DNA of 64,000 bases from Vibrio comitans (GCA_024346835.1 AP024867.1:868001-932000), one strand, 5' to 3'. Positions 1-8,752 are shown, counted from the stretch's first letter. Numbers and translations: made by a program. The notes: generated from the sequence alone by a model not told the origin.

Positions 1-168
1 TATTTGGATAGAAAGGGACTGCTTTCCTTGCAAGTTAGTCGTTCTAAGACTGATAAACAATGCCGTATCGCTCAGTTGCAACAAACTCGATATGGAAAAG
101 AGGCAAATGAGGAATGGCTCTCGATGCGTTTCTTTTTAGTTCTATGGTTAACGAAAAATAGTCGATGA
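1..168 (+). CDS. C-terminal fragment of a probable regulator (MarR-like?)
   Basis: An open frame runs from the first base of the window to a TGA at 166-168, giving 55 residues with no start inside the window. The segment LDRKGLLSLQVSRSKTDKQC followed by a stretch ending in a Gly near a helical tail resembles the wing and last helix of MarR-type winged-helix regulators. That resemblance is by eye only. The gene is truncated by the window edge and could be another protein. It runs in the same direction as the Crp-like gene that follows 78 bp downstream. Confidence 0.35.
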   Translation, partial: YLDRKGLLSLQVSRSKTDKQCRIAQLQQTRYGKEANEEWLSMRFFLVLWLTKNSR

Positions 169-246
169 GACTTCACCGGAATCCCGCAGTAAAGCGTTGA
201 CTACCCCTGCAATTTGATTGGATTTGGTATTAAAGGAGAGAATTAC

Positions 247-960
247 TTGTCTCATAAGATGACTGTTGAAGATATAGCGTGGCCTTGTGAATTGCCTGAA
301 GAGTTGAAAGCAAAGCTGCTTGCTATGGCCGTGCAGTGTCAAGGTGTCAAAGCACTGCCTTTCACTGTGTCCTATAGCACTTTGCCCGGTGTTTACTATG
401 TGCTCAAGGGGTCTTGTGGGTTATGTTTTTCCACCAACGATAGCAAGAGTGTACTCGGCGCTGTTGTCGGTACTAAAGATTGGTTTGGTGCGTTAAATGT
501 CGGCACAGGGCGCAAGATTTTTGGGGTAGCTGAGGAAATCGAGGAGATCCATTTCCTATTGTTCCCTGAAGCAAAGATTCTGCAACTGGCCAAGAGCGAA
601 CCTCTTGTCTATAAATGGCTGTTTCATGCGGGTATTCACGCACAGTCGTTTATCATGCAAGCGATGTTGTCTGCCATTCATCAAAAAGAGCAAAAGGTAA
701 TGTATGTTCTTTTAGAATTGCACAGTCGGCAGAACCAAATAGGTGGAGCAACTCAAAGCATTAATGCCTCACAAACACAGCTGAGTTCGATTACCGGTCT
801 TTCACGTTCGAGGTTGAATGAGGTATTGAAAGGGTTAGAAAAGAAAGGGCTAATCAACATTCAGCGAGGTAAGATCTTTCTTCTTGATATAGAGGCGCTT
901 TCAACTTTGTTATCACCAATGAACTTGATGATGAAAAACCCAACAAAAAATCTAGATTAG
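247..960 (+). CDS. Crp/Fnr-family transcriptional regulator
   Basis: A 237-residue cytoplasmic regulator. The N-terminal half has the cyclic-nucleotide-binding beta-roll pattern (PGVYYVLKGSCGL near residues 45-57) but lacks an evident cAMP phosphate-binding cassette or a Cys cluster for an Fe-S centre. The C-terminal Crp-type helix-turn-helix spans about residues 175-225 (SQTQLSSITGLSRSRLNEVL). I chose a TTG start at 247 because GGAGAG lies six bases upstream. The alternatives, an ATG at 214 with no ribosome site and an ATG at 259, fit less well. The effector and targets cannot be read from sequence. It faces a LuxR-type gene tail to tail. Confidence 0.8.
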   Translation: MSHKMTVEDIAWPCELPEELKAKLLAMAVQCQGVKALPFTVSYSTLPGVYYVLKGSCGLCFSTNDSKSVLGAVVGTKDWFGALNVGTGRKIFGVAEEIEEIHFLLFPEAKILQLAKSEPLVYKWLFHAGIHAQSFIMQAMLSAIHQKEQKVMYVLLELHSRQNQIGGATQSINASQTQLSSITGLSRSRLNEVLKGLEKKGLINIQRGKIFLLDIEALSTLLSPMNLMMKNPTKNLD

Positions 961-979
961 ACGTTCCTTGTCTGTATAT

Positions 980-1777
980 TTAAGCGGTTGCAAGGTCATT
1001 GCGCAAAGCAAATTGAATGAGCTCTGTATTGTTCGATAGGTCGAGTAACTCAATCATTCGATACTTATGAGACTCAATAGTCCTTGAGCTCAAGAACAGC
1101 TTCTCTCCACACTCTTTAGCGGTATAACCCTTTGCCAATAAGCTAAGTACATTGATTTGTTTGTCGCTTAGACGCAATAGCTTTTCGTTGTCTGTGACAC
1201 CACTGATCACACTGCACGAGTGTCCTACGCTATTGAGGTTTTTTGACACCTTCAGGTGCTGCCAAAAGCAAAGCCAGATATTGCCCAACATTTTTAAACG
1301 CTGCATCTGTACGGCATTCATTTTGTTGTCGGGCTGCTCACCGAACCGAGTGAAGCAGAGCCCCCCCCAACTAGCACCAAACAGCTCTAGTTTGATCATG
1401 CCATGTTCTTTACCACCACTTTTTGCCAGAGCTCTGAGGACATCAAATTTGTGACTCTCCAGTTCTTTGTGGTTAAACAGTTGATAAGGTGATTTTGACT
1501 TCAATAGCTTAAAATAATCTGCATAAATTGGGTCTTGAAACTGCGACACATTCAGTGGTGCGACATGGTCACGAGCAACAGAAAGTGTCTTTCCTGCACT
1601 AAAAAGGATGTTTGAGCCAGGAAATATCGTTAAACGATCAATTTCGAACCACTCTAGTGTACTAACGATGAGTTTATGCAGGGTTTCAGTAAACTTATCT
1701 ATCGGCGTATTAGTCAGGGTTTCACATTGTTTGAATAGGAACGATTCGAAATCTTCTAACTGTTCTGAATGCATCAT
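980..1777 (-). CDS. LuxR-family transcriptional regulator
   Basis: A 265-residue protein with a LuxR/GerE helix-turn-helix at the C-terminus, about residues 198-255 (LSDKQINVLSLLAKGYTAKE, then SSRTIESHKYRM). The N-terminal 180 residues look like a GAF/PAS-type sensory domain but do not show the conserved acyl-homoserine-lactone-binding pattern (W-x3-Y and DPV) of quorum-sensing LuxR proteins, nor a receiver Asp. It is therefore best called an orphan LuxR-type regulator with unknown ligand. It ends 19 bp from the convergent Crp-like gene. A perfect dyad lies about 70 bp upstream of its start. Confidence 0.8.
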   Translation of the reverse strand: MMHSEQLEDFESFLFKQCETLTNTPIDKFTETLHKLIVSTLEWFEIDRLTIFPGSNILFSAGKTLSVARDHVAPLNVSQFQDPIYADYFKLLKSKSPYQLFNHKELESHKFDVLRALAKSGGKEHGMIKLELFGASWGGLCFTRFGEQPDNKMNAVQMQRLKMLGNIWLCFWQHLKVSKNLNSVGHSCSVISGVTDNEKLLRLSDKQINVLSLLAKGYTAKECGEKLFLSSRTIESHKYRMIELLDLSNNTELIQFALRNDLATA

Positions 1778-1845
1778 ATGTACTCTTTATGGTTCGGTAT
1801 TAGCTAAACTCGGCAAGGATGATAATGAGCAACAGTTTCTTTGTA

Positions 1846-1861
1846 TGTTCTTTTTAGAACA
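1846..1861. promoter_or_regulatory. Perfect 6+4+6 dyad upstream of the LuxR-type gene
   Basis: TGTTCT-TTTT-AGAACA is a perfect inverted repeat about 70 bp before the LuxR-type start, in the right place to be an operator. Which protein binds it is unknown. Chance occurrence in AT-rich DNA is possible. Confidence 0.3.
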
Positions 1862-2020
1862 CAACATTTAGATATTTGTTTTTTATACTCATGACAACCC
1901 TGCCCGCTTGGTGTATTCAAGAAGACATAGCATTATTGATGTGTATTTATATAGGCGGTGAGTATTAAACAATATGTATTTAATAGAAACAGTAATTATA
2001 CTGATACGTTTCTATTTTAT

Positions 2021-2977
2021 TTATACTCCGGTGATCATTCTATTTTTTAGACTGTCCATTCGATTCATAAGCAGATTGTGAATAAAATTTGTGGCGTACT
2101 TATATAATGGATTAGAGTGATTTTTGTCTAAGTAATAGATGGCGTGATTGAATGATTCTTTGGTGAGTTCTTCTAGCCATGAAGGCTGCACGCAAGCAAA
2201 ATTGTCATTGCACATAGATGCGGATAGCCCCTCTGTAACAGCTAACAATTGTGAGGATTGAGTAAGGCTCGCGAGTACAGACATGCTTTCCGAGCGATAC
2301 TTAAACTTGAACCACTCTAGGTTATTTCGTTCCAAAACCGCGTTGAAGTCGCTTAACCCTGGCATCAATATCCCAGCGGTAGGGTATTGAATAAACTCGC
2401 TCGCACTAAGATCAGTTTGTAGCCATGGGTGGTCTTTTTGTGCAATTACGACAGGTGCTGTGGATGTGAGGCGGACAGCTCTGATGGTCTTAGGAAGTTC
2501 GATAGGGAAAAAGTTAATTCCCATATGAACAGTGCCGTTAACTAGGGCGGTAGCTGTGTCTTCTCCCCAGTTAACTATGTTGATCTTAGCGTTTGGGAAC
2601 GCTTTTTCCGAGGCAATCCGTGTTAGTTCGGAAGCAATGGCTTCAAGGAAGATACTGGATACCGCAATTGTGAGTTCGCCACTGTATGTTTCAGGCTGGC
2701 AGAATAAATGCTGGGTTATTTTTGCATCCAACTGTTGTATTTGGTTGTTAAGATCTTGGCCGATGATGTCGGCTCTTGGCGTTGTTTGCAACTCGGTGCC
2801 TACAACATAAAACAGTTTATCTTGGGTGTAATCGCGCAATTTTGACAGCGTTTGGCTGATTGCCGACTGTGATATACCCAACATACTTGCTGCTTTCTTT
2901 GTGCTTTTGGTTAAATACAGAGCATTAAATACACGTAGATAATTAAGATTTAATGAGTCTTGGTATTTACTGTGCAT
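2021..2977 (-). CDS. LysR-family transcriptional regulator
   Basis: A 318-residue LysR-type regulator. The N-terminal winged helix-turn-helix occupies residues 10-68 (YLRVFNALYLTKSTKKAASM, then GISQSAISQTLSKL). A periplasmic-binding-like effector domain follows at about residues 95-300. It is transcribed divergently from the small outer-membrane protein gene at 3098, the usual arrangement for a LysR regulator and its target. An imperfect dyad with a T-N11-A core lies between them. The inducer is unknown. There is a 243-bp gap between its stop and the next gene on the same strand, so it is probably transcribed alone. Confidence 0.88.
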   Translation of the reverse strand: MHSKYQDSLNLNYLRVFNALYLTKSTKKAASMLGISQSAISQTLSKLRDYTQDKLFYVVGTELQTTPRADIIGQDLNNQIQQLDAKITQHLFCQPETYSGELTIAVSSIFLEAIASELTRIASEKAFPNAKINIVNWGEDTATALVNGTVHMGINFFPIELPKTIRAVRLTSTAPVVIAQKDHPWLQTDLSASEFIQYPTAGILMPGLSDFNAVLERNNLEWFKFKYRSESMSVLASLTQSSQLLAVTEGLSASMCNDNFACVQPSWLEELTKESFNHAIYYLDKNHSNPLYKYATNFIHNLLMNRMDSLKNRMITGV

Positions 2978-3014
2978 AGTTTTATTAACCTTAATTTAAG
3001 ATGTTTAAGCATTG

Positions 3015-3031
3015 CTTATATATCGAATAAG
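3015..3031. promoter_or_regulatory. Possible LysR-type box between divergent genes
   Basis: CTTAT-N7-ATAAG is an inverted repeat containing the T-N11-A pattern typical of LysR-family boxes. It sits 38 bp upstream of the LysR gene start and 67 bp upstream of the outer-membrane protein start. AT-rich context makes a chance match possible. Confidence 0.3.
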
Positions 3032-3097
3032 TAGTCCGAAAAATCAGTTTTGATATTATTTTCTTATTATCTAAACATGAATATTTAAAGGCTTCTC

Positions 3098-3901
3098 ATG
3101 GTTTGCAAACGTAAAGAATTAACAATAGTTGCTGCTAGTTTACTTCTATCAATCAATCCAACTTTCGCTAGTGACGATAATTCAGCAAGTGAGTATCATG
3201 ATGCTGATCCGCGAAACTCTTCATTAAGGGCTGCGGTTCTCGCCGATGATAAAGGTGAAATAAAGCTCCTTGCAGGTGGTGGCGCAAGTGGTTTAACAAG
3301 CGATATCTCTCAAACCGTAGGTTTTGCTGAATACTACACACACTCGAACAATGCACGTTTGCGTGGGGCGCACTTTGACCGTTTTGGCGGTGCTTATGTT
3401 GATATCTATCACTTAGATGATGTGGCCAATATGTATACGGGTGGCTACATGCTTCCGTTATCGAGTGGAGATGGCACGCTGTTTTTTCCATCGTTAAATT
3501 ATACCTATGTAGACTTCCAAACTGGTGATTTGGCGGAAGTGCTTAACTCACATCTGACACCAGTGGGCGGTTACCCATCTCTTACACCTAATCATATTGT
3601 GACATTACTTGATGGTGACACGTCTCACTTAGGTTCAGTCAATCTCTACGCCTTACATCCTTGGAACGATACTCATTTCTCAGTATTCAATATTAACTTG
3701 GGCTCGTCATACAGTGGCGTTGATATGCAGATGGCCAACCTTATGTGGGTACAAGGCATTAAAACCAAGGTCGCCGATAAGGACTTCAACATACTTTTTG
3801 AACTCAAGTATGATGTGATTTCTGTGCAAAATGAATCGTATTCAATTGATGAAACCTCAGAGGAAGTCACAGCGTCTATTGGTGTTGACTACCGCTTTTA
3901 A
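3098..3901 (+). CDS. Exported outer-membrane protein of unknown function
   Basis: A 267-residue protein beginning with a typical signal peptide (about 24 residues, cleavage near PTFA-SDD). It shows alternating amphipathic beta-like segments and ends in Tyr-Arg-Phe, the aromatic terminal signature recognised by the BAM machinery. This supports a small beta-barrel in the outer membrane. I do not recognise the family. It is divergent from a LysR gene, which may control it. A hairpin follows its stop, before the convergent FadL-type gene. A role in uptake with the neighbouring FadL/porin/sulfatase genes is inference. Confidence 0.7.
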   Translation: MVCKRKELTIVAASLLLSINPTFASDDNSASEYHDADPRNSSLRAAVLADDKGEIKLLAGGGASGLTSDISQTVGFAEYYTHSNNARLRGAHFDRFGGAYVDIYHLDDVANMYTGGYMLPLSSGDGTLFFPSLNYTYVDFQTGDLAEVLNSHLTPVGGYPSLTPNHIVTLLDGDTSHLGSVNLYALHPWNDTHFSVFNINLGSSYSGVDMQMANLMWVQGIKTKVADKDFNILFELKYDVISVQNESYSIDETSEEVTASIGVDYRF

Positions 3902-3907
3902 ACGAGA

Positions 3908-3932
3908 GAGATGCCACGGTAAGTGGCATCTC
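3908..3932. terminator. Hairpin between convergent genes
   Basis: GAGATGCCAC and its exact complement GTGGCATCTC form a 10-bp stem with a 5-nt loop. It lies between the stops of the outer-membrane protein and the FadL-type gene. There is no long T-run on either side, so intrinsic termination is plausible but not certain. Confidence 0.5.
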
Positions 3933-3944
3933 AAAAGCTGAGAA

Positions 3945-5102
3945 CTAGAAAGTTACGTTGGCACCAACAAAGTGAATTTGTCCTTCGAAAGCACCCACAA
4001 TTCCGACAACATCACGTTGAATGTCAACTGAGCCTAAATCGGCGTATTCGTAGAATAGGTCAATTCGGGTTGTATCCCAGTAGGTGCTCAGACCAAGAGA
4101 GTAGCGGAACTGCTCACCAACAGGCATATCAACCCATTGTTGAGTGGGATCATCTTGTAAAGAGGTCTCATAAGAGAAGCCTGTTTTCACCGCCCATTTA
4201 GGTGTGATCTGGTAATCAGCTCCGATAGCAAATTTCCATGCATCATCCCATCCACGAGTGATGCCTTGGGGTAAGTAAGGGCGGCTGTTAATGGTGTCGT
4301 TGTAGATAGGGGTGTTAGCGTAATCACTCCATTTGTGCCACTGAACACTACTAAGCAGAGTGAATTGTTTAGTGATGTCATAACTACCACTGACATCTAC
4401 GATAGTTGGGAATATTAGCTCTGTACCAATTTGGATGTTCTCGCGATTAACCGTATTGGCATCAACATTAAATTCATGTTCTAGTTTTGAGCGATAGCTC
4501 AAACCAACAGCCCAACGATCTTCTTTATACAAGGCTCCAGCATTGAAGCCAAACGCGAAATCACCATCTCTATCAGTTTCAAAGGTGGAGGTTTTTACTT
4601 CAAAAAAGCCATAATTGAACTGCGCGCCAATGCCGACTGACACCTTTTCTGTCACTTTAAAACTAAGGCTAGGATTAAATTGAATAGCTGATGCTAATGC
4701 CTTGTCTAGGTAAGGTGCACCTTGCCATTCATCTCCATACTCAACAATGGTGCCACCAACAGAGCCAAATATTAGCCCTAGATGTACGTCTTCATTCAGT
4801 TGCACTGTGTGGAAAATACCTAAAGAGGGCATTTGAGTGTGTGCATCGCCATTTCCTTGCGGATTGCTGTTATCGACATAATCCATCTTAAGGTCGAGCG
4901 CCATTAGGTTTATGGAGGTCTTTTGCTTTCCCATATGCGACATTGTTGCTGGATTTGTCCAAGCAGAAGCGACGGATTCTGTATAGACACCATCGCCTGC
5001 GCCTGCAGCACCCGCATTAGCCGTAACAGCCTCTTGCATAAGTAAGCCACTGGCATTCGCTATGTTTGAAAATAAGGTAAGTGCAATAAGTGATTTTTTC
5101 AT
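3945..5102 (-). CDS. FadL/TodX-family outer-membrane transporter
   Basis: A 385-residue outer-membrane beta-barrel of the FadL family, which imports long-chain fatty acids or other hydrophobic compounds. The signal peptide (MKKSLIALTLFSNIANAS) is followed by the hatch region GLLMQEAVTANAGAAGAGDG and the family's NPA motif (AWTNPATMS). The protein ends in Val-Thr-Phe. The start at 5102 is chosen over an upstream frame extension because it gives the signal peptide at residue 1. It follows the HlyD-like gene by about 80 bp and is probably the last gene of the DUF3302-HlyD-FadL operon. With sulfatases next door, its substrate may be a sulfated lipid or aromatic; that is inference. Confidence 0.88.
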   Translation of the reverse strand: MKKSLIALTLFSNIANASGLLMQEAVTANAGAAGAGDGVYTESVASAWTNPATMSHMGKQKTSINLMALDLKMDYVDNSNPQGNGDAHTQMPSLGIFHTVQLNEDVHLGLIFGSVGGTIVEYGDEWQGAPYLDKALASAIQFNPSLSFKVTEKVSVGIGAQFNYGFFEVKTSTFETDRDGDFAFGFNAGALYKEDRWAVGLSYRSKLEHEFNVDANTVNRENIQIGTELIFPTIVDVSGSYDITKQFTLLSSVQWHKWSDYANTPIYNDTINSRPYLPQGITRGWDDAWKFAIGADYQITPKWAVKTGFSYETSLQDDPTQQWVDMPVGEQFRYSLGLSTYWDTTRIDLFYEYADLGSVDIQRDVVGIVGAFEGQIHFVGANVTF

Positions 5103-5183
5103 AATGAGTGGTTCTTTAGGTAATAGAGTGCCCCGAGTACGCACTTGAGATGCGTATCGGGGAAATAACAAAAGGCGATTAAC

Positions 5184-6407
5184 TTACATGCTATACAAGT
5201 AATAGATCTGCGATTTCATGCGGATGATGATGCCGCGAATAACGTTTAGAAAGTTTAAAAATGGAATAGGTTTTTCAGCGTTGACCCATGCTAGACCAAC
5301 CGCCCCAACAGGGATGTCGTAACCTTCTGGCTCATGAATCTTTAATCGAACGAAATGGTGTTTATTCATTACGTTCTTACCCGTAGTGGCACGTACGTTG
5401 GTCTCTTTTGCAAGCAAAGATCCTTGAGACTCACCGGTTGCCTCTACAATGCCTTCGACTGTAGCGCTGAACACCATGCCCGGATAAATCGCAGAAGCAA
5501 ATTCAGCTTGCTGACCAACTTTTACGTTACGAAACGCTTGGTGATTGATTCGCATAAGAACAAATTTCTCTTCGCTGTACATGCTTAATCGAGGCACGGC
5601 GCCGACAAACTGCCCTTCACGCGCCATGAAGTTAGTGACATAACCATTTGCTGGAGCGTAAATTTTGGTTTGCTCTAGATTCCATTGAGCTTGCTTTAGA
5701 GCTTGTTTTTTGTTGCTTAAGTCCGCTAATTTGCTGGCGACAACCAGCTTTGATTTTCCGATCTGACTTTTATTTTTCTCGCTCGTAATCTTCGCTTTGT
5801 CATGCTGACTTTTCAGAATTTCTACTTCACTGAGCAGAATTTTAATTTCAGTCTTTTTCTGATCTAGGTTTAATTCCGTAACAGAGTTATTAACCTTGGC
5901 ATTTTGATCTAGAAAACGTTTTAAGGTGCGTTGCTTGAGTTTCAGGTTTTGCTGTTTTGCAGTAATCTGATTTTCAATGATCTCAACGTCTTCTTTAGAA
6001 GACTTATAGTTAGTGGTCGCAATCTTCACGTCTTGTAGTGCTGCTTCGTGTGACGCTTTTGCCACTTCAAACTGAGCCTTAGTTTGTGCTACCGCAATCT
6101 CATAACGAGCAGGGTCAAGCTCATAGACTAACTGTCCTTTTTCAATTGCTTGATTCGGTTTGATATAGAGCTTGGTGATCTCACCGGTTACCTGAGTGGA
6201 GCCAGGACGTAGTTGGATGTGCGGCGACTGTACAACTGATCCTCCAGAAAGATCCATTGGTGCCCAAGTGATAAGCCCAACCCAAACAAACAGTAACCAT
6301 ATCGTCCCGCCACCATAGGCAAAACCTTTAAATGGTGCTGTCCAAGGAATCCCAAGCAAGCGTAGCAAATAAATAAAAATGGCCCAGACGGCTAAACCCT
6401 CTAACAT
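5184..6407 (-). CDS. HlyD/EmrA-family membrane-fusion protein (YibH/YiaV-like)
   Basis: A 407-residue inner-membrane periplasmic adaptor. Two hydrophobic segments lie at the N-terminus (about residues 3-20 and 33-50). A biotinyl-lipoyl half-motif near residues 70-95, a long coiled coil (about 115-250) and a second lipoyl/beta-barrel part (about 255-350) follow, typical of EmrA/HlyD adaptors. It overlaps the upstream DUF3302 gene by 7 bp. The same pairing occurs in E. coli yiaW-yiaV and yibI-yibH. No pump subunit is adjacent, so the partner is unknown. Coupling with the downstream FadL-type channel is possible but unproven. Confidence 0.85.
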   Translation of the reverse strand: MLEGLAVWAIFIYLLRLLGIPWTAPFKGFAYGGGTIWLLFVWVGLITWAPMDLSGGSVVQSPHIQLRPGSTQVTGEITKLYIKPNQAIEKGQLVYELDPARYEIAVAQTKAQFEVAKASHEAALQDVKIATTNYKSSKEDVEIIENQITAKQQNLKLKQRTLKRFLDQNAKVNNSVTELNLDQKKTEIKILLSEVEILKSQHDKAKITSEKNKSQIGKSKLVVASKLADLSNKKQALKQAQWNLEQTKIYAPANGYVTNFMAREGQFVGAVPRLSMYSEEKFVLMRINHQAFRNVKVGQQAEFASAIYPGMVFSATVEGIVEATGESQGSLLAKETNVRATTGKNVMNKHHFVRLKIHEPEGYDIPVGAVGLAWVNAEKPIPFLNFLNVIRGIIIRMKSQIYYLYSM

Positions 6408-6730
6408 GATTCCTGCTCCTCTTGCTGACGACTTGGTGTGGTGTCATTCCAGATTTTTCTGACGTTACGAATAGTGGTTTCAGAATCTACATAGGCAACG
6501 ATGACGGCTAGTACCCAAACCCAATGCCATATAAAACCTATCCAGGTGAGTATGGTGACTAGCCCCATCTGACCGTGCTTCTTCTTATCAGCATGGTGAA
6601 TCGGTAGCTCATGAAATTTCCAAAATGCATATAAAGCGCCAACAATCGTCCCGATCAGAACCACTGCGCCGACTATGTGTAGTCCAGTGTCAAATCCTGT
6701 ATCGACGAAAGGCATGCTAATTAAACTCAT
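6401..6730 (-). CDS. DUF3302-type small inner-membrane protein (YiaW/YibI-like)
   Basis: A 109-residue protein with two predicted membrane helices (about 17-38 and 56-84) around a short basic His-containing cytoplasmic stretch (HELPIHHADKKKHG). This arrangement, the size and the position directly before a HlyD-type gene match the DUF3302 family (YiaW, YibI). The function of the family is not established. It overlaps the HlyD gene by 7 bp, so translation is probably coupled. The shared 18-bp motif at 6795-6812 is 65 bp upstream of its start. Confidence 0.72.
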   Translation of the reverse strand: MSLISMPFVDTGFDTGLHIVGAVVLIGTIVGALYAFWKFHELPIHHADKKKHGQMGLVTILTWIGFIWHWVWVLAVIVAYVDSETTIRNVRKIWNDTTPSRQQEEQESC

Positions 6731-6794
6731 AGATGGTCCTTAATTAACCTGTTAGATATTGGCGCTGATATTAAGTCAGAAAGATTAAGGATTA

Positions 6795-6812
6795 TGCAGT
6801 ATTAATACGGTA
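6795..6812. promoter_or_regulatory. Shared 18-bp operator-like motif, copy 1
   Basis: TGCAGTATTAATACGGTA contains the perfect palindrome GTATTAATAC. A copy with one mismatch lies upstream of the porin gene at 8735-8752. This copy sits between the divergent DUF3302 operon (65 bp from its start) and the sulfatase gene (about 235 bp from its start). Co-occurrence at neighbouring, functionally related genes suggests a common regulator. The binding protein is unknown. Confidence 0.5.
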
Positions 6813-7047
6813 TGGATTCATTGTGTTTAAATAGGGTGATCTAGATGCCCGTTGTTATATTTAGTTAATAAAAATCAACAAGTTATATTTAAATGGTCTT
6901 GGTGGGTATTGTCTATGTTTTGATGTGGCTCAATATATTCCATGTTGTCGTGTTTAATGCCGTAAAAATACTGGTTACCAATATATTCAAATTACAAATA
7001 ATCAGCCTCGGTCAAATATGAATACTAACAACAGTAGGTTGGAAGAT

Positions 7048-8625
7048 ATGTTTAATAAGAAAACATTTTTGCAGTTGGCAATGGGTACCGCCCTTGCGTC
7101 AGCTGCAATGGCAAGCCATGCAACAACGGATACCTCTCGCCCAAATATTCTCGCTATCTGGGGTGATGATATTGGTATTGATAACATTTCCGCGTATACC
7201 AAAGGCCAGGCAGGCCATTGGACTCCAAATATCGACCGTATCGCGAATGAAGGCGTATTGTTTACCGACTTTTATGGCGATCAGTCATGTACTGCTGGTC
7301 GTTCGTCATTCATCACCGGTCAGCATCCAATTCGTACGGGTTTAACCAAAGTGGGTATGCCAGGTGCTAAGCAGGGTATGAAGTCAGAAGATCCATCAAT
7401 TGCTACCATGCTTAAAGACAAAGGGTACATGACAGGTCAGTTTGGTAAAAACCATTTGGGTGATCTTGATGAGCAGCTTCCTACTGAACACGGTTTTGAC
7501 GAGTTCTTTGGTAACTTATACCACCTAAATGCAGAGGAAGAGCCTGAGCATGCAGACTACCCTCAAAACCCTGAATTTAAAAAGCGCTTTGGTCCTCGTG
7601 GTGTCATTCATTCTTTTGCTGATGGCAAGATAGAAGATACTGGCCCGCTCACTAAAAAGCGTATGGAGACTGTAGATGAAGAGTTCCTAGCGGCTGCTTT
7701 AGACTTCATTGACCGTGCTCATAAAGAAAAGAAACCATTTTTTGTGTGGTATAACTCAACACGCATGCACGTTTGGACTCACTTAAAAGAAGAGTCTAAA
7801 GGCATTTCAAAGCGTGGGGGTCTATACGGTGATGGAATGGTTGAGCATGACAACATGGTTGGTCAACTGCTTGATAAGTTAGATGATTTAAAGATTGCTG
7901 ACAATACTATCGTTTCTTACACAACGGATAACGGTGTAGAGAAATGGGGTTGGCCAGATGGTGGTACAGCTCGTTTCCGTGGAGAGAAGAACTCTACGTG
8001 GGAAGGCGGATTCCGTGTTCCAGCAATGATGCGTTTCCCAGCTAAAATACCAGCAGGTTCTGTGGCAAATGAAATCGCTTCGCACCTAGATTGGGCTCCA
8101 ACATTCTTAGCGGCTGCTGGCAATGAAACTCTTGTTGCTGACCTTAAAAAGGGTCAGACGCTTAACGGTAAAAAGTACAAGGTACATTTGGATGGTTATA
8201 ACTTGTTACCTGCACTTGAAACAGGCAAGGCGACAACGCACCATAATCTAGCTTCATGGCCTCGTAAGTACTTTATTTACGCGACAGATGCGGGAGATAT
8301 TTCAGCTGTTCGTGTAGGTGACTACAAGATCATGTTCTCTCGTAACGAATGTCACAGCTTAGAGACTTGGCAGTGTGATTTCCAACCTTTGCGAGCTCCG
8401 TTGATGTTTAACCTTCGCCAAGACCCTTACGAGATTGCCGATCACGAAGGTATGTATAAGCGTTGGTATGTAGAGCATCTACCGTACATGTACCTTGGTG
8501 CAGCAACAACGGCTCAGTTCTTACAAACGTTCAAAGAGTTCCCACCTCGTCAGGTGCCTGGTTCATTCTCGATCGACCAAATTGTTGAGAAGATGCAAAT
8601 TTGGCAACGTGCTCAATATAAATAG
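7048..8625 (+). CDS. Exported type I sulfatase (arylsulfatase-like)
   Basis: A periplasmic or secreted sulfatase of the alkaline-phosphatase superfamily, hydrolysing sulfate esters. The start at 7048 gives 525 residues and a clean signal peptide (MFNKKTFLQLAMGTALASAA, cleavage near SHA). An ATG 30 bases upstream is also open but has no ribosome site. Metal-site residues appear as GDDIGI near residue 36. The catalytic motif is C81-T-A-G-R, matching C-x-(P/A)-x-R, so Cys81 would be converted to formylglycine. The Ala in place of Pro and Gly in place of Ser are unusual. GKNHLGD and the Asn-Gly-Val metal segment (TTDNGVEKWGW) follow. No maturase gene is in the window. Its substrate cannot be told from sequence. 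Confidence 0.9.
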   Translation: MFNKKTFLQLAMGTALASAAMASHATTDTSRPNILAIWGDDIGIDNISAYTKGQAGHWTPNIDRIANEGVLFTDFYGDQSCTAGRSSFITGQHPIRTGLTKVGMPGAKQGMKSEDPSIATMLKDKGYMTGQFGKNHLGDLDEQLPTEHGFDEFFGNLYHLNAEEEPEHADYPQNPEFKKRFGPRGVIHSFADGKIEDTGPLTKKRMETVDEEFLAAALDFIDRAHKEKKPFFVWYNSTRMHVWTHLKEESKGISKRGGLYGDGMVEHDNMVGQLLDKLDDLKIADNTIVSYTTDNGVEKWGWPDGGTARFRGEKNSTWEGGFRVPAMMRFPAKIPAGSVANEIASHLDWAPTFLAAAGNETLVADLKKGQTLNGKKYKVHLDGYNLLPALETGKATTHHNLASWPRKYFIYATDAGDISAVRVGDYKIMFSRNECHSLETWQCDFQPLRAPLMFNLRQDPYEIADHEGMYKRWYVEHLPYMYLGAATTAQFLQTFKEFPPRQVPGSFSIDQIVEKMQIWQRAQYK

Positions 8626-8643
8626 AGTTCTTTAAAAAGTATA

Positions 8644-8680
8644 AAAGCTCGGTGGTAATGGATTACCATCGGGCTTTTTT
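8644..8680 (+). terminator. Rho-independent terminator after the sulfatase gene
   Basis: A 14-bp stem with two G-U pairs (AGCTCGGTGGTAAT with ATTACCATCGGGCT) is followed by a run of six Ts, 20 bp after the sulfatase stop. Confidence 0.88.
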
Positions 8681-8734
8681 ATGTCCTGCAGATATTAATA
8701 ACGGTCAGAACATAATATTTGAAATTTATTAAAT

Positions 8735-8752
8735 TGCAGTATTTATACGGTA
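8735..8752. promoter_or_regulatory. Shared 18-bp operator-like motif, copy 2
   Basis: TGCAGTATTTATACGGTA differs at one base from the motif at 6795-6812 and lies 90 bp upstream of the porin start. The central GTAT...ATAC arms are preserved. It probably places the porin under the same control as the sulfatase or HlyD-FadL transcripts. Confidence 0.5.

Noticed and set aside
5385..5402. Sigma-54-like match (GTGGCACGTACGTTGG) on the plus strand
   Set aside because: The -12 element is GG instead of GC, it lies inside the HlyD gene and no plus-strand gene follows.
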